A stretch of 64,000 nt of DNA from an uncultured Aquimarina sp. (GTDB lineage: Bacteria > Bacteroidota > Bacteroidia > Flavobacteriales > Flavobacteriaceae), in NCBI GenBank assembly GCA_947499005.1, contig CANMML010000016.1, positions 1 to 64,000 on the forward strand, written 5' to 3'. Positions 42,864-52,986 of the stretch are shown piece after piece. The notes below the pieces were generated by a model. It saw only the letters and a program-made list of their open reading frames with translations, did no database searches and was not told where the DNA came from. The number at the start of each line of letters is the position of its first letter. Position 1 is the stretch's first letter. A program made the translations under genes and the position numbers.

Positions 42864-42904
42864 AAAACAGCATTTGTAATATTATATTCATCAAATAGGT
42901 AATT

Positions 42905-42938
42905 AAAAAAGCCACTATTTAAAAAATAGTGGCTTTAA
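42905..42938 (-). terminator. Terminator of purA
   Basis: AAAGCCACTATTT pairs with AAATAGTGGCTTT, and the minus strand continues with six T residues. It may also stop the convergent gene. Confidence 0.85.
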
Positions 42939-42961
42939 TAGTATGTATATGAAATCGAAAT

Positions 42962-44236
<1,275 letters not shown>

Positions 44237-44695
44237 TTACTCGTTTGTTTTGTTTTTTGTACCATAAAAATACAGAGAATGATTGCTTATGGTAACATCG
44301 AAAATTTCTTCTATCGTTTTTTTAATTTGCTGTATCCTAGGATCACAGAATTCTAAAACATCTCCAGAATCTGTTAAAATTAAGTGATCGTGTTGACGGT
44401 CAAAATAAGATTTCTCGTATTGAGCAAGGTTTTGACCAAATTGATGTTTACGAACCAATTTACATTCCATCAATAATTCGATAGTGTTGTAAAGGGTCGC
44501 ACGACTTACACGATAGTTCTTATTCTTCATATTTATGTACAACGATTCAATATCGAAATGATCGTTATTTTCATAAATTTCTTGAAGAATAGCGTACCTC
44601 TCTGGTGTTTTTCGATGCTTATGGTCTTCTAAAAACTTAGTAAACACATCTTTAACCACCTCCTGGTCACTTAATTTGCCTTTTTCTGTATGCAT
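44237..44695 (-). CDS. Fur-family metal-dependent regulator
   Basis: A 152-residue winged-helix repressor: [61 protein letters not shown] is the Fur DNA-binding domain. The metal-sensing part keeps the HDHL motif ([17 protein letters not shown]). The CxxC pair that binds structural zinc in classical Fur is replaced by LTDS, so it is a zinc-cluster-lacking variant, common in this phylum. It could sense iron, peroxide or zinc; I cannot tell. It precedes purA by three bases, an arrangement that recurs in flavobacteria as far as I recall. Confidence 0.82.
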   Translation of the reverse strand: MHTEKGKLSDQEVVKDVFTKFLEDHKHRKTPERYAILQEIYENNDHFDIESLYINMKNKNYRVSRATLYNTIELLMECKLVRKHQFGQNLAQYEKSYFDRQHDHLILTDSGDVLEFCDPRIQQIKKTIEEIFDVTISNHSLYFYGTKNKTNE

Positions 44696-44713
44696 AGCGA
44701 ACTAAAAAAAGCA

Positions 44714-44721
44714 AATTTAGC
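44714..44721 (-). promoter_or_regulatory. -7 box (TAAATTTG) of the fur-purA transcript
   Basis: An exact TAnnTTTG match on the minus strand, 18 nt before the Fur-family ATG. Confidence 0.5.
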
Positions 44722-45115
44722 ATTTTATTTAGGAGTGAAAACGATTGTGGAATTAAAATTTCAGAGTAGTTATCAAGAGTCTTCGGTATTTAGTTCCTAA
44801 TTCGAAAAGAAAACCTACTCTCTTTAGTCGAGCACCTCAGTGTTTACTAGTTAAATATTCAATCGAAGCTGAAAACTTCGTAGTTAAGAAGTTTTATTTA
44901 ATTCTTACTGAAACTGAAATATTCTGCTGTACTCCAAGTTTTTTTATTTGAAGCAATGATAAAACACAACCAATAGAAGGTTGTTGCACCACAGCAAACA
45001 CATTTAAAAAGTAATACCAATTAACCATTAAATGTGTCTGCCGTGTGTGTACTTCCAATTTAGTAAGTCTCAACCTTTGGACGGAGATTACTCTACATCC
45101 TTTGGAATTCATTAA
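44722..45115. other. Intergenic region between the fur and relA genes
   Basis: About 390 nt without a credible gene. An 8-bp inverted repeat (AAAACTTC at 44872, GAAGTTTT at 44888) is the only hairpin I see and it has no T tract. A minus-strand frame of 72 codons (44894-45112) has no homology that I recognise and poor coding character. Confidence 0.4.
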
Positions 45116-47332
45116 TTATATGCGACTAATTTTTTCTATTCCTTGTATTTTATTGAGTTTGGTAATCAATTGCTTTAAAAAAGTTTTGTTTTTAACCCCA
45201 ACAGTAATATTCCCTTCAAAAACTCCACCATTACTATTGAATGATATGCTATAAATATTTACGTGCATGATATTTGAAATCACTTTGGTAACTTCATTGA
45301 CTAACCCCATATTATCAATTCCCGACAAACGTAGTTCTGTCTTATATTCGATTTGAGAAGAATCGATCCATTTGGCTGATAAAACACGATAAGCAAAATT
45401 ACTTTGAAGTTGCAGTGCATTGGGGCAAGAATGCTTGTGTACTTTAATCCCTTCGTTAATCGTTAAGAAACCAAAAACACTATCTCCTGCAATAGGATTA
45501 CAACATTGAGCCAATTTATAATTGAGCTTGTTTTCTTCTTTTCCAAAAACAATCAAATCATATTGATCGGTAATTTCTGCATTATCTACTTCACCATGTT
45601 CTGCATTGCTTTTTCTTAATTTACTTTTGAAAAAATTAACAAAGGTGTTACTTCTAGAAGCCGCAAATTCTTTAATTATTTTATTATCAATGGTACCCAA
45701 ACCAACACGATAAAATAAATCTTGACTCGTTTTTAAATTGCAAAAGCGTACTAATTCGTTAATTGTTTTTTCATTAAGCACAACACGAAGTGTTTTCAGC
45801 TTTCGCCTTAACATCACTTTTCCTTCTTGTGCAATTAACTTGCGCTCTTCATTTAATGAAGCTTTTATTTTTGTGCGGGCACGACTTGTTGTAACATAAT
45901 TTAACCAGTGTTGCGTTGGCTTAGCCGTACTAGAGGTCATAACTTCTACTTGGTCTCCACTTTGCAACTCTTGATTTAAAGGAACTAATTTTCCATTTAT
46001 TTTCGCTCCTCGCGTTTTGGCTCCAATTTCAGTATGAATGCTAAAACTAAAATCTAATACCGTAGCACCTTTGGGTAATGATTTAATATCTCCCTTAGGT
46101 GTAAAAACAAAGATTTCTTTAGCATGTAGATTTAGTTTAAATTCTTCTACAAAATCAACCGCATTGGTTTCATTATTTTCAAGCGCTTCTTTTAATTTAT
46201 CTAACCAAGAGTCCAAGGTTTGATCTCCTTTTTCAGAATCGTTTTTGTATTTATAATGTGCAGCATAACCTTTTTCTGCAATCTCGTGCATGCGATCGCT
46301 ACGGATTTGAACTTCTACCCATTTATTTTCTGGGCCAATTACTGTAATATGAAGTGATTCGTACCCGTTACCTTTCGGGAAAGAAATCCAATCACGCATG
46401 CGTAATGGATTAGGGCGAAAATAGTCTGTAACTATGCTATAGATCTTCCAGGCTAATAATTTTTCGTTAGCCGAATCTGATTTATAGATAATACGAATGG
46501 CAAATTTATCGTAAACTTCATCGAAGCTTACGTTTTGTGTTACCATTTTCTTTCGGATAGAATAGATCGATTTATGCCTTCCTTTTATTTGAAAATGCAA
46601 GCCTTCTTTTTCTAACCCTACTTTTATTTTTTCAGAGAACTTTTCAATGTAAGCTTGCTGCTCTTCTTTAGTTTCTGCAATTTTTTGTTCAATATCATTA
46701 AAGACCTCTGGTTCCGTATATTTTAAACCTAAGTCCTCTAGATCGTTTTTAATATTATATAGACCTATTCGATGTGCTAGAGGTGCATAAATGTATAAGG
46801 TTTCAGATGCTATTTTAACCTGTTTGTCCGCTCGCATAGAACCCATGGTTAACATATTATGCAAACGGTCGGCAATTTTGATGATGATCACACGAATATC
46901 ATCGTTCATTGTCAACAATAACTTACGGTAATTTTCAGCTTGAAGAGAAAGAGGTTTCTCTTCATCCTTATCCATCATGGATATTTTGGTGAGTCCGTCA
47001 ACAATTTTCGCAACAGTTTCCCCGCACAGCCTTTCAAGATCATTTAACGTATAATCGGTATCCTCTACCACATCATGAAGCAAAGCTGCAGCAATTGACG
47101 TAGCATCAAGCCCTATCTCACTAGCTACTATTTTTGCTACTGCTATAGGGTGAAATATATAAGCTTCACCACTTTTTCGGCGTTGTTCCTTATGAGCATC
47201 TACAGCAGTATCAAAAGCGGTACGAATCAGTTTTTTATCGTCATCACTAAGGCTTCGATAACTGATTTGTAATAGTTCTTTATAAGCTCTTGCAATTTGT
47301 TTGTTTTCCTCTTCTATCTGTACTTCAGTCAT
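45116..47332 (-). CDS. Bifunctional (p)ppGpp synthetase/hydrolase, RelA/SpoT homologue
   Basis: A 738-residue protein with the full domain set of long Rel enzymes. An HD hydrolase domain carries HPIAVAKIVASEIGLDATSIAAALLHDVVEDTDYT and IIIKIADRLHNM. The synthetase domain carries RHKSIYSIRKKMV and RDWISFPKGNGYESLHITV. A TGS domain (EIFVFTPKGDIKSLPKGATVLDFSFSIHTEIG) and a C-terminal ACT domain (LSGIDNMGLVNEVTKVIS) follow. The HD residues are intact, so it should both make and degrade the alarmone. It is the only such long enzyme in this window. Confidence 0.93.
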   Translation of the reverse strand: MTEVQIEEENKQIARAYKELLQISYRSLSDDDKKLIRTAFDTAVDAHKEQRRKSGEAYIFHPIAVAKIVASEIGLDATSIAAALLHDVVEDTDYTLNDLERLCGETVAKIVDGLTKISMMDKDEEKPLSLQAENYRKLLLTMNDDIRVIIIKIADRLHNMLTMGSMRADKQVKIASETLYIYAPLAHRIGLYNIKNDLEDLGLKYTEPEVFNDIEQKIAETKEEQQAYIEKFSEKIKVGLEKEGLHFQIKGRHKSIYSIRKKMVTQNVSFDEVYDKFAIRIIYKSDSANEKLLAWKIYSIVTDYFRPNPLRMRDWISFPKGNGYESLHITVIGPENKWVEVQIRSDRMHEIAEKGYAAHYKYKNDSEKGDQTLDSWLDKLKEALENNETNAVDFVEEFKLNLHAKEIFVFTPKGDIKSLPKGATVLDFSFSIHTEIGAKTRGAKINGKLVPLNQELQSGDQVEVMTSSTAKPTQHWLNYVTTSRARTKIKASLNEERKLIAQEGKVMLRRKLKTLRVVLNEKTINELVRFCNLKTSQDLFYRVGLGTIDNKIIKEFAASRSNTFVNFFKSKLRKSNAEHGEVDNAEITDQYDLIVFGKEENKLNYKLAQCCNPIAGDSVFGFLTINEGIKVHKHSCPNALQLQSNFAYRVLSAKWIDSSQIEYKTELRLSGIDNMGLVNEVTKVISNIMHVNIYSISFNSNGGVFEGNITVGVKNKTFLKQLITKLNKIQGIEKISRI

Positions 47333-47382
47333 AGATTTAAATTTACAAATTTGAAATGATGAATAAGGAATTTTCTTACAAT

Positions 47383-47410
47383 AAATTAGAGATTAGCATA
47401 GAGTTTTAAG
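47383..47410. repeat. Weak 7-bp-period tract upstream of relA
   Basis: AG recurs at 47388, 47395, 47402 and 47409, preceded by T or A. This is about four units of the same 7-bp geometry as the S23 arrays, but less regular. Confidence 0.3.
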
Positions 47411-47458
47411 TTCTCGAAAAATTCCATTAAAGCTAATTAGGTTATTCTCTAAACGATA

Positions 47459-47491
47459 AAAGAACTAATTCCTAAAAAGGATTAGTTCTTT
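47459..47491 (-). terminator. Terminator of the M48 peptidase gene
   Basis: AAAGAACTAAT at 47459-47469 pairs exactly with ATTAGTTCTTT at 47481-47491. The minus strand continues TTTAT. Confidence 0.7.
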
Positions 47492-47525
47492 CATTATAAA
47501 TTTATTTACAAACCTCAATGTATAA

Positions 47526-48758
47526 TTAAGATCTAAGATTACGAATACGCTTTATTAATGCTGGATGCGAATAATGGTAAAACTCATATGCAGGATGCGG
47601 AGTTAAGTTACTCAAGCTATTTTTAGAAAGCTTTTTTAGACTAGTAACCAAAGGTTCTGCTGCAAAAGTTTCTTTCGCATAATTATCTGCTTGGTATTCA
47701 AACTTACGAGATAGAATATTCATTAATAGGCTTGTAATTTCGGAAATCGGAGTGTATAAAATACCAAAAGCGATTAACCCTATATGAAATGTAGGAATAT
47801 CGACACCTAGTGCAGCTGAAAGTTGAGGGCTCGATACAAAAAACGAAAGCAGCCATAAGGTAAATCCTGTCAATAAGGTTGATAATACTAAGTTAGAAAT
47901 GATATGCTTTCTTTTGTAATGCCCTACTTCGTGTGCAAAAACAGCTACAATTTCATCTTCATCCAAATCATTGATTAATGTATCGAAAAGCGTTACGCGT
48001 TTTTCGCTTCCAAAACCAGAGAAATAAGCATTGGCTTTCGTACTTCTTTTTGAACCATCAATTACAAATATCTTATCCAATTTAAACCCTACTTTATTTC
48101 CATATGCTTCTATTTTATCACGCAGACTTCCTTCTTCTAAAGGAGTTTGTTTGTTAAATAAAGGCACAATCAATTTGGCATAGAACATATTCATAAGCAG
48201 AGAAAAAACAGCTACTAATGCCCAAGCATATAACCAAAAACCTGGCCCTGCTATACCATAAAACCATATAATCAATGCTAAAATTCCGCCCCCAATGACA
48301 GCCATCATTAGCCATCCTTTAATTTTATCTAAAAAGAAAGTAGATTTTGTCATTTTATTAAACCCGAATTTTTCTTCGATAACGAAGTTCTTGTAGTAAC
48401 CGAAAGGAGTATTAATGATATCACTTCCGATCATAATAATTCCGAAGAAAATAAGTCCAACAATAATTGGGTTGTCACTAATTCCTGTAGCAATACCATT
48501 AACCCATTTAAATCCATCTAAAAAGAAAAATGCTAACGTAACTATTATCGAAAAAATAGATGTAATCGTACTGAATTTATGATTCGTTTTCTTGTAATTC
48601 ATCGACTTTCGGTACTCATCTTCTGGGTATACATCTTTTAATTCATCGGGAAGAGGAGCATCGAAGTTTTTAGCATTTAGATTATCTAAAACTTGATCGA
48701 TGATAAAGTTAATCACAATGATTCCGATTAAAATATAAAATATTGTTTGTGGGTTCAT
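47526..48758 (-). CDS. M48-family (Ste24-like) membrane metalloprotease
   Basis: A 410-residue integral membrane peptidase related to CAAX protease 1/Ste24. The zinc motif HEVGH is in EDEIVAVFAHEVGHYKRKHI, with the third ligand Glu in SRKFEYQADNYA. Several hydrophobic helices precede and flank it. An N-terminal Ste24-type domain (EKFGFNKMTKSTFFLDKIKGWLM) is present. In bacteria these enzymes act in membrane protein quality control. The substrates are unknown. It is downstream of the SpoU methyltransferase gene, separated by a 7-bp-repeat tract. Confidence 0.88.
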   Translation of the reverse strand: MNPQTIFYILIGIIVINFIIDQVLDNLNAKNFDAPLPDELKDVYPEDEYRKSMNYKKTNHKFSTITSIFSIIVTLAFFFLDGFKWVNGIATGISDNPIIVGLIFFGIIMIGSDIINTPFGYYKNFVIEEKFGFNKMTKSTFFLDKIKGWLMMAVIGGGILALIIWFYGIAGPGFWLYAWALVAVFSLLMNMFYAKLIVPLFNKQTPLEEGSLRDKIEAYGNKVGFKLDKIFVIDGSKRSTKANAYFSGFGSEKRVTLFDTLINDLDEDEIVAVFAHEVGHYKRKHIISNLVLSTLLTGFTLWLLSFFVSSPQLSAALGVDIPTFHIGLIAFGILYTPISEITSLLMNILSRKFEYQADNYAKETFAAEPLVTSLKKLSKNSLSNLTPHPAYEFYHYSHPALIKRIRNLRS

Positions 48759-48764
48759 ACTTGA

Positions 48765-48808
48765 TGGTTCAAGGTTTATAGTTTTAAGTTCTAGATTCTA
48801 ATCTAGAT
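48765..48808. repeat. Orphan 7-bp-period repeat tract before the M48 peptidase gene
   Basis: GTT recurs at 48767, 48774, 48781 and 48788, then ATT at 48795 and TCT at 48802: six units of exactly 7 bp. The end forms an inverted repeat (TCTAGATT, CT, AATCTAGA). It resembles the arrays bounding the S23 genes but holds no ORF. Confidence 0.6.
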
Positions 48809-48868
48809 TTTTTTGAATTATAGTTTATTAAACTGGCTAAGCTTAAAGTAGCGAAAATACAAATTGCA

Positions 48869-49669
48869 TTAAAATCCGCGTTGTCTTTTAGCTTCAAAAA
48901 TTAAGATTCCAGCTGCTACTGACACATTCATCGAATCTACTGCCCCAGACATAGGAATAATAATGTTCTGAGTACTTGCCTTACGCCAAGCCTCACTCAA
49001 GCCATCATGTTCAGTACCCACTACTATTGCTGTAGCATTCGTGAAATTTTGTAAATGATATGATTCTGCCTCTTGAAGAATTGCACTATAAATATTGATG
49101 CTTCTACTTTTTAAAAAATCAATAATTTCTTCTGTGCTTCCTGTGGCAATTTTATTTGTGAATACACACCCTACACTAGATCTTATAATATTAGGATTGT
49201 ACAAATCCGTTTTTGGATTAGCAATAACTACCATATCAACTTTTGCTGCATCTGCGGTTCTTAAAAGAGCTCCTATATTACCTGGCTTTTCTGGAGCTTC
49301 GGCAACTATAACCAAAGGAGTATCAGTATCTAATTCGACATTAGCTAGATCATGCTTTTTTGCAGTTACCACAGCTATAACTCCTTCCGTAGAGGTACGA
49401 TAGGCTATTTTTTCATAAACAGCTTTGGTAATTCCTGTAAAATGAACCGAAAAATTGATAATCGCTTCGGGTAAGCTTTCTAATGAACTAATTTCTTCAC
49501 AGATTAAAATCTCATCGATCTCATAATCATGTTGAATCGCTAATAGTACTTCTTGAATTCCTTCTACTAAGAAAACCCCTTCTTTCTTACGAATTCTGGA
49601 CTTTTCTTGTAATTGAAATAGTCTTTTTATATGTGGGTTTTGTGGGCTTTCTATCCTTTTTGTAATCAT
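48869..49669 (-). CDS. SpoU/TrmH-family RNA methyltransferase
   Basis: A 266-residue SPOUT methyltransferase that 2'-O-methylates rRNA or tRNA. An N-terminal substrate-binding domain (SPQNPHIKRLFQLQEKSRIRKKEGVFLVEG) is followed by the knot domain with the family motifs EAPEKPGNIGALLRTADAA, VVGTEHDGLSEAW and IPMSGAVDSMNVSVAAGI. The exact target is not predictable; relatives include RlmB and TsnR-type enzymes. Confidence 0.9.
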   Translation of the reverse strand: MITKRIESPQNPHIKRLFQLQEKSRIRKKEGVFLVEGIQEVLLAIQHDYEIDEILICEEISSLESLPEAIINFSVHFTGITKAVYEKIAYRTSTEGVIAVVTAKKHDLANVELDTDTPLVIVAEAPEKPGNIGALLRTADAAKVDMVVIANPKTDLYNPNIIRSSVGCVFTNKIATGSTEEIIDFLKSRSINIYSAILQEAESYHLQNFTNATAIVVGTEHDGLSEAWRKASTQNIIIPMSGAVDSMNVSVAAGILIFEAKRQRGF

Positions 49670-49674
49670 AAAGG

Positions 49675-49682
49675 CAAAGATA
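49675..49682 (-). promoter_or_regulatory. -7 box (TATCTTTG) immediately upstream of the SpoU gene
   Basis: An exact TAnnTTTG match only five nt before the ATG. If used, the mRNA would be leaderless or nearly so. Confidence 0.4.
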
Positions 49683-49770
49683 CTATATCAAAGGATTTAA
49701 CAGAATAACAACTCCATATAGAAAAATGTTTTTATTAACCTTATGAAGTACTTAAAATTTAGGGAAGTTT

Positions 49771-49845
49771 CGTCATGCTGAATTTATTTCAGCATCTCAT
49801 AATAAGAAAAAGCTAATGGGATGCTGAAATAAATTCAGCATGACG
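49771..49845. repeat. 30-bp inverted repeat (REP/MITE-like)
   Basis: The arms at 49771-49800 and 49816-49845 are complementary with a single mismatch and a 15-nt loop. The outer motif CGTCATGCTGAA followed by TTTCAGCATC is a form I associate with dispersed intergenic palindromes in flavobacteria. It lies in a 300-nt space (49670-49969) that otherwise holds only promoter sequence. Confidence 0.75.
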
Positions 49846-49969
49846 TCTCAAAAAGATATGATTTCTTCCAGAAAAAGTTAAACAAAACTAAAATGTTTAA
49901 AATCAAATATCTACAAACAAACCTAATTAAATGGTATATTAGATAATCAACTTTTTAAAAAATTAAATT

Positions 49970-50218
49970 ATGGGAATTATTGTAACTATTATTATTGGAG
50001 CTGTAGCTGGATGGCTTGGAAGTCTTATCTACAAAGGAAGTAGCCTTGGTATTATAGGAAATATTATTGCAGGTATTGCAGGTAGTTTTGTCGGAGGATG
50101 GTTGCTTGGAATTTTAGGAGTAAGTCTGGGAACAGGGATTGTTGGAGCCATTTTAACTGGAGCTATTGGAGCCATAGTTATTCTTTTCTTATTGAATTTA
50201 ATTATTAAGAAGAAATAA
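49970..50218 (+). CDS. GlsB/YeaQ/YmgE-family membrane protein
   Basis: An 82-residue, very hydrophobic, Gly-rich protein: [47 protein letters not shown] and a third helix ending IIKKK. This is the transglycosylase-associated (GlsB) family, small inner-membrane proteins linked to stress responses. The gene has its own space and a shared bidirectional terminator downstream. Confidence 0.85.
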   Translation: MGIIVTIIIGAVAGWLGSLIYKGSSLGIIGNIIAGIAGSFVGGWLLGILGVSLGTGIVGAILTGAIGAIVILFLLNLIIKKK

Positions 50219-50258
50219 TTTATTAAAAGAACAACTCTGTTTTAGGGTTATATAATAG

Positions 50259-50296
50259 AGAAACCCCTTGTTGATTAGATCGACAAGGGGTTTCTG
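50259..50296. terminator. Bidirectional terminator between the GlsB-like gene and guaB
   Basis: AGAAACCCCTTGT at 50259-50271 pairs exactly with ACAAGGGGTTTCT at 50283-50295. It lies between convergent genes; the T tracts are short on both sides. Confidence 0.7.
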
Positions 50297-50358
50297 TTTA
50301 TTTAAACAAACTCTTTTAAGAATCTGTACTATATTTTTAGGATATAATGTCTAACAAA

Positions 50359-51831
50359 TTATCTAGAATAGTTAGGTGCTTCCTTTGTAATAGTAACATC
50401 ATGTGGGTGACTTTCGTGAATACCACTAGCTGTAATTTTCACAAATCTACCTGTCTCTTTTAATACTTCGATATCTTTAGCACCACAATACCCCATTCCA
50501 GCTTTTAACCCCCCAACGAATTGGTGTAAACTTTCTTGTACTTCTCCTTTGTAAGCTACACGACCAACGATACCTTCGGGCACTAACTTTTTCAAATCGT
50601 CTTCTACATCTTGGAAATAACGATCTTTAGAACCTTTTTGCATCGCTTCTACAGATCCCATACCTCGATAAGACTTAAATTTTCTTCCTTCAAAAATAAT
50701 TGTTTCTCCAGGAGATTCTTTTGTTCCTGCTAATAGAGAGCCTAACATCACTGTATCTGCTCCTGCAGCAATAGCTTTAGGAATATCCCCAGTATAACGA
50801 ATTCCTCCATCGGCTATAACAGGTACTCCAGACCCTTTAATAGCTGCCGAAACCTCTAATACTGCTGAAAACTGTGGAAACCCTACTCCTGCAACTACAC
50901 GAGTTGTACAAATAGAACCTGGACCAATACCTACTTTTACAGCATCTGCCCCTGCATCTACTAAATATTTTGCAGCTGCCCCTGTAGCTATATTCCCTAC
51001 AATAACATCTAGATTAGGATAAGCAGCTTTTACTTGTTTTAATACTGTAACTACACCTTGCGTATGTCCGTGTGCTGTATCGATAACAACAGCATCGACA
51101 CCAGCAGTTACTAGAGCTCCTGCTCTTTCAACGGCATCTTCGGTAACACCTAATGCAGCAGCAACACGCAAACGCCCATACTCATCTTTATTAGCATTAG
51201 GCTTTTGTGTAAGTTTTGTAATATCTCGAAAAGTAATTAATCCCACCAAAGTTTTATCTTCTGCAACTACTGGTAGTTTTTCTATTTTATGATCTTGAAG
51301 AATAATTTCAGCTTCTGCTAGTGTAGTTCCTTCCACAACAGTAACTAAATCTGAATCGGTCATTACCTCTGTAATAGGGCGCTCTAAATCTTTCTCAAAA
51401 CGCAAATCCCTATTCGTAACAATACCAACTAATTTATCATCTTTATCTACAACAGGTATCCCTCCAATGCTATATTCTCTCATGTTGAATAAGGCATCTT
51501 TTACTTTAGCATCAAGAGATAAAGTAACAGGATCGATAATCATACCACTTTCCGCACGTTTTACTTTACGTACTTCTTTAGCTTGACGTTCGATAGACAT
51601 GTTTTTATGGATCACCCCTATTCCTCCTTCACTAGCCATAGCTATAGCCATACTAGACTCCGTAACGGTATCCATTGCCGCAGAAATCACAGGGATATTG
51701 ATAGTAATATTTCTAGTAAATTTTGTCTGGGTGCGTACTTCTCTAGGAAGAATTTCAGAATAAGCAGGAACTAATAAAACGTCATCGTAAGTTAAACCTT
51801 CTCCTACAATTTTTGCCTCGTGTGCTTTCAT
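50359..51831 (-). CDS. guaB: Inosine-5'-monophosphate dehydrogenase
   Basis: A 490-residue NAD-dependent enzyme that oxidises IMP to XMP, the committed step of GMP synthesis. [19 protein letters not shown] opens the barrel. Two CBS repeats are inserted ([29 protein letters not shown] and [24 protein letters not shown]). The catalytic Cys loop is [19 protein letters not shown], and the flap motif [10 protein letters not shown] is present. Expected length. With purA in the same stretch, both branches from IMP are represented. Confidence 0.95.
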   Translation of the reverse strand: MKAHEAKIVGEGLTYDDVLLVPAYSEILPREVRTQTKFTRNITINIPVISAAMDTVTESSMAIAMASEGGIGVIHKNMSIERQAKEVRKVKRAESGMIIDPVTLSLDAKVKDALFNMREYSIGGIPVVDKDDKLVGIVTNRDLRFEKDLERPITEVMTDSDLVTVVEGTTLAEAEIILQDHKIEKLPVVAEDKTLVGLITFRDITKLTQKPNANKDEYGRLRVAAALGVTEDAVERAGALVTAGVDAVVIDTAHGHTQGVVTVLKQVKAAYPNLDVIVGNIATGAAAKYLVDAGADAVKVGIGPGSICTTRVVAGVGFPQFSAVLEVSAAIKGSGVPVIADGGIRYTGDIPKAIAAGADTVMLGSLLAGTKESPGETIIFEGRKFKSYRGMGSVEAMQKGSKDRYFQDVEDDLKKLVPEGIVGRVAYKGEVQESLHQFVGGLKAGMGYCGAKDIEVLKETGRFVKITASGIHESHPHDVTITKEAPNYSR

Positions 51832-51857
51832 AGTGCAATTAGGGATTTAATTGCATG

Positions 51858-51865
51858 CAAATATA
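51858..51865 (-). promoter_or_regulatory. -7 box (TATATTTG) of guaB
   Basis: An exact TAnnTTTG match on the minus strand, 26 nt before the ATG. A TTG lies about 24 nt further upstream, slightly longer than usual. Confidence 0.55.
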
Positions 51866-52022
51866 ACCCTTTTTTAAATGAAAATATATCAAAAATTTCA
51901 AGTATTATTTTCATTATTAATAATGAGACTAAACTAAAACTAATTGCTTTTATGAATTCTTTAAGAAAATTGTCCTAAAATTTGTCGCTATTTTGAACTG
52001 AATCATAATTAATTTAATTCCA

Positions 52023-52250
52023 ATGAGTTCTAAATCTCCTATAAAAGTAGCATTAAAAGCTGATGAAAAATATGCTTGGTGTACCTGTAGCCATAGCGAA
52101 AACCAACCTTTTTGTGATGGGTCACACAGAAAACACAATGCTACACCTTCTATGCCTTTTAGTGTTGAAGAAGATAAAGAAGCATATTTATGTACTTGTA
52201 AGCAAACTAAAAATGCTCCCTACTGTGACGGTTCACATAATAGTATCTAA
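52023..52250 (+). CDS. CDGSH iron-sulfur protein with two cluster motifs
   Basis: A 75-residue protein with two copies of the CDGSH cluster motif, C-x-C-(x)n-P-x-CDGSH: WCTCSHSENQPFCDGSH (residues 20-36) and LCTCKQTKNAPYCDGSH. Each should bind a [2Fe-2S] cluster with three Cys and one His, giving an internal dimer like the MiCLEP/bacterial type. The role is uncertain (redox or cluster transfer). It is a free-standing gene with a short palindromic element behind it. Confidence 0.9.
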   Translation: MSSKSPIKVALKADEKYAWCTCSHSENQPFCDGSHRKHNATPSMPFSVEEDKEAYLCTCKQTKNAPYCDGSHNSI

Positions 52251-52263
52251 AAGCTTTTTCTTA

Positions 52264-52343
52264 TTACCTAGGAATTGATTTTTACATTATTAAATTTGTT
52301 TTTTAATAATACTGAAGATCATTAAGGATCAATTCCTAGGTAA
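52264..52343. repeat. 16-bp perfect terminal inverted repeats with an inner hairpin
   Basis: TTACCTAGGAATTGAT at 52264-52279 is exactly complementary to 52328-52343. Inside, ATTATTAAA and TTTAATAAT pair across TTTGTT. The 80-bp unit fills the space between the CDGSH gene and the frameshifted gene. It could be a tiny non-autonomous element or a structured RNA. Confidence 0.6.
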
Positions 52344-52353
52344 ATAAAATATT

Positions 52354-52966
52354 TTGAAAACAGCAATACTTTCCTTTTTTCTATTGCTAACCTTTGTTAG
52401 CTATTCACAATCTAGTTTTAAAAAGTTTAAAGAGTTATCTGGCCCAAAAAAAAGCTGGGTGTTTTTTCACAAAGAAAGCCTTACAAATATCCTTAGAAGC
52501 CAATAGGGTTTCTGACAGCATTCGTAAAACCAATGTATTAGATGGAGATCATTCTGGTGGCCAAGTAGATGCCTTTAGACATTCCTACTGGATGGCACGT
52601 TTACATCAAGAAATAGGAAAAAGTGCGGCTAGATCTTTGGGTAAAAGACATGAACGCGAAAACTATTTGATGTACAAAAAGAGAAAACTCGAAGAAGGTA
52701 TTTTACCTGACGAGTGTTCTAAAAAAATGGACTTATTTAATAATGAAGTTGGACTTCAGTTAACAGATAAAAAAAGTATTATTTCTAATACTGAACTGAT
52801 ACGTTCTATTGTTGATGCCATTAAAAAAGGACACATGAAAGTCATTAAAAAAAACAAAAAAGGTCAATATTTAACATGCAATGGGGATATTATTGATTCT
52901 AAGGAACTACAAGGAAAATGGGTAAATAATAAATGCCTTGTTTCTTCTAATTACAAGAAAATTTAA
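52354..52966 (+). pseudogene. DUF6973-like exported protein, frameshifted near the start
   Basis: From TTG 52354 one frame encodes a signal peptide and the mature start (LKTAILSFFLLLTFVSYSQ, then SSFKKFKELSGPKKSWVFFHK) but stops at a TAG near 52505. A second frame, open from before that point to 52966, continues with KKALQISLEANRVSDSIRK, DGDHSGGQVDAFRHSYWMARL, KRHERENY and MDLFNNEVG. Those are conserved in a Bacteroidota family I recall as DUF6973. The switch falls between WVFFH and KKALQ, where relatives have a few more residues. An 11-base deletion would explain it. An ATG inside the second frame at 52394 gives only a truncated protein without the signal peptide. Confidence 0.75.
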
Positions 52967-52986
52967 ATCACAGAAGAGACCTTATC

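Noticed and set aside
44894..45112. 72-codon minus-strand frame between the fur and relA genes
   Set aside because: Uneven composition, no start context and no family that I recognise; more likely noncoding.
52063..52278. Alternative frame over the CDGSH gene
   Set aside because: The other frame has two perfect CDGSH motifs; this one is a shadow.
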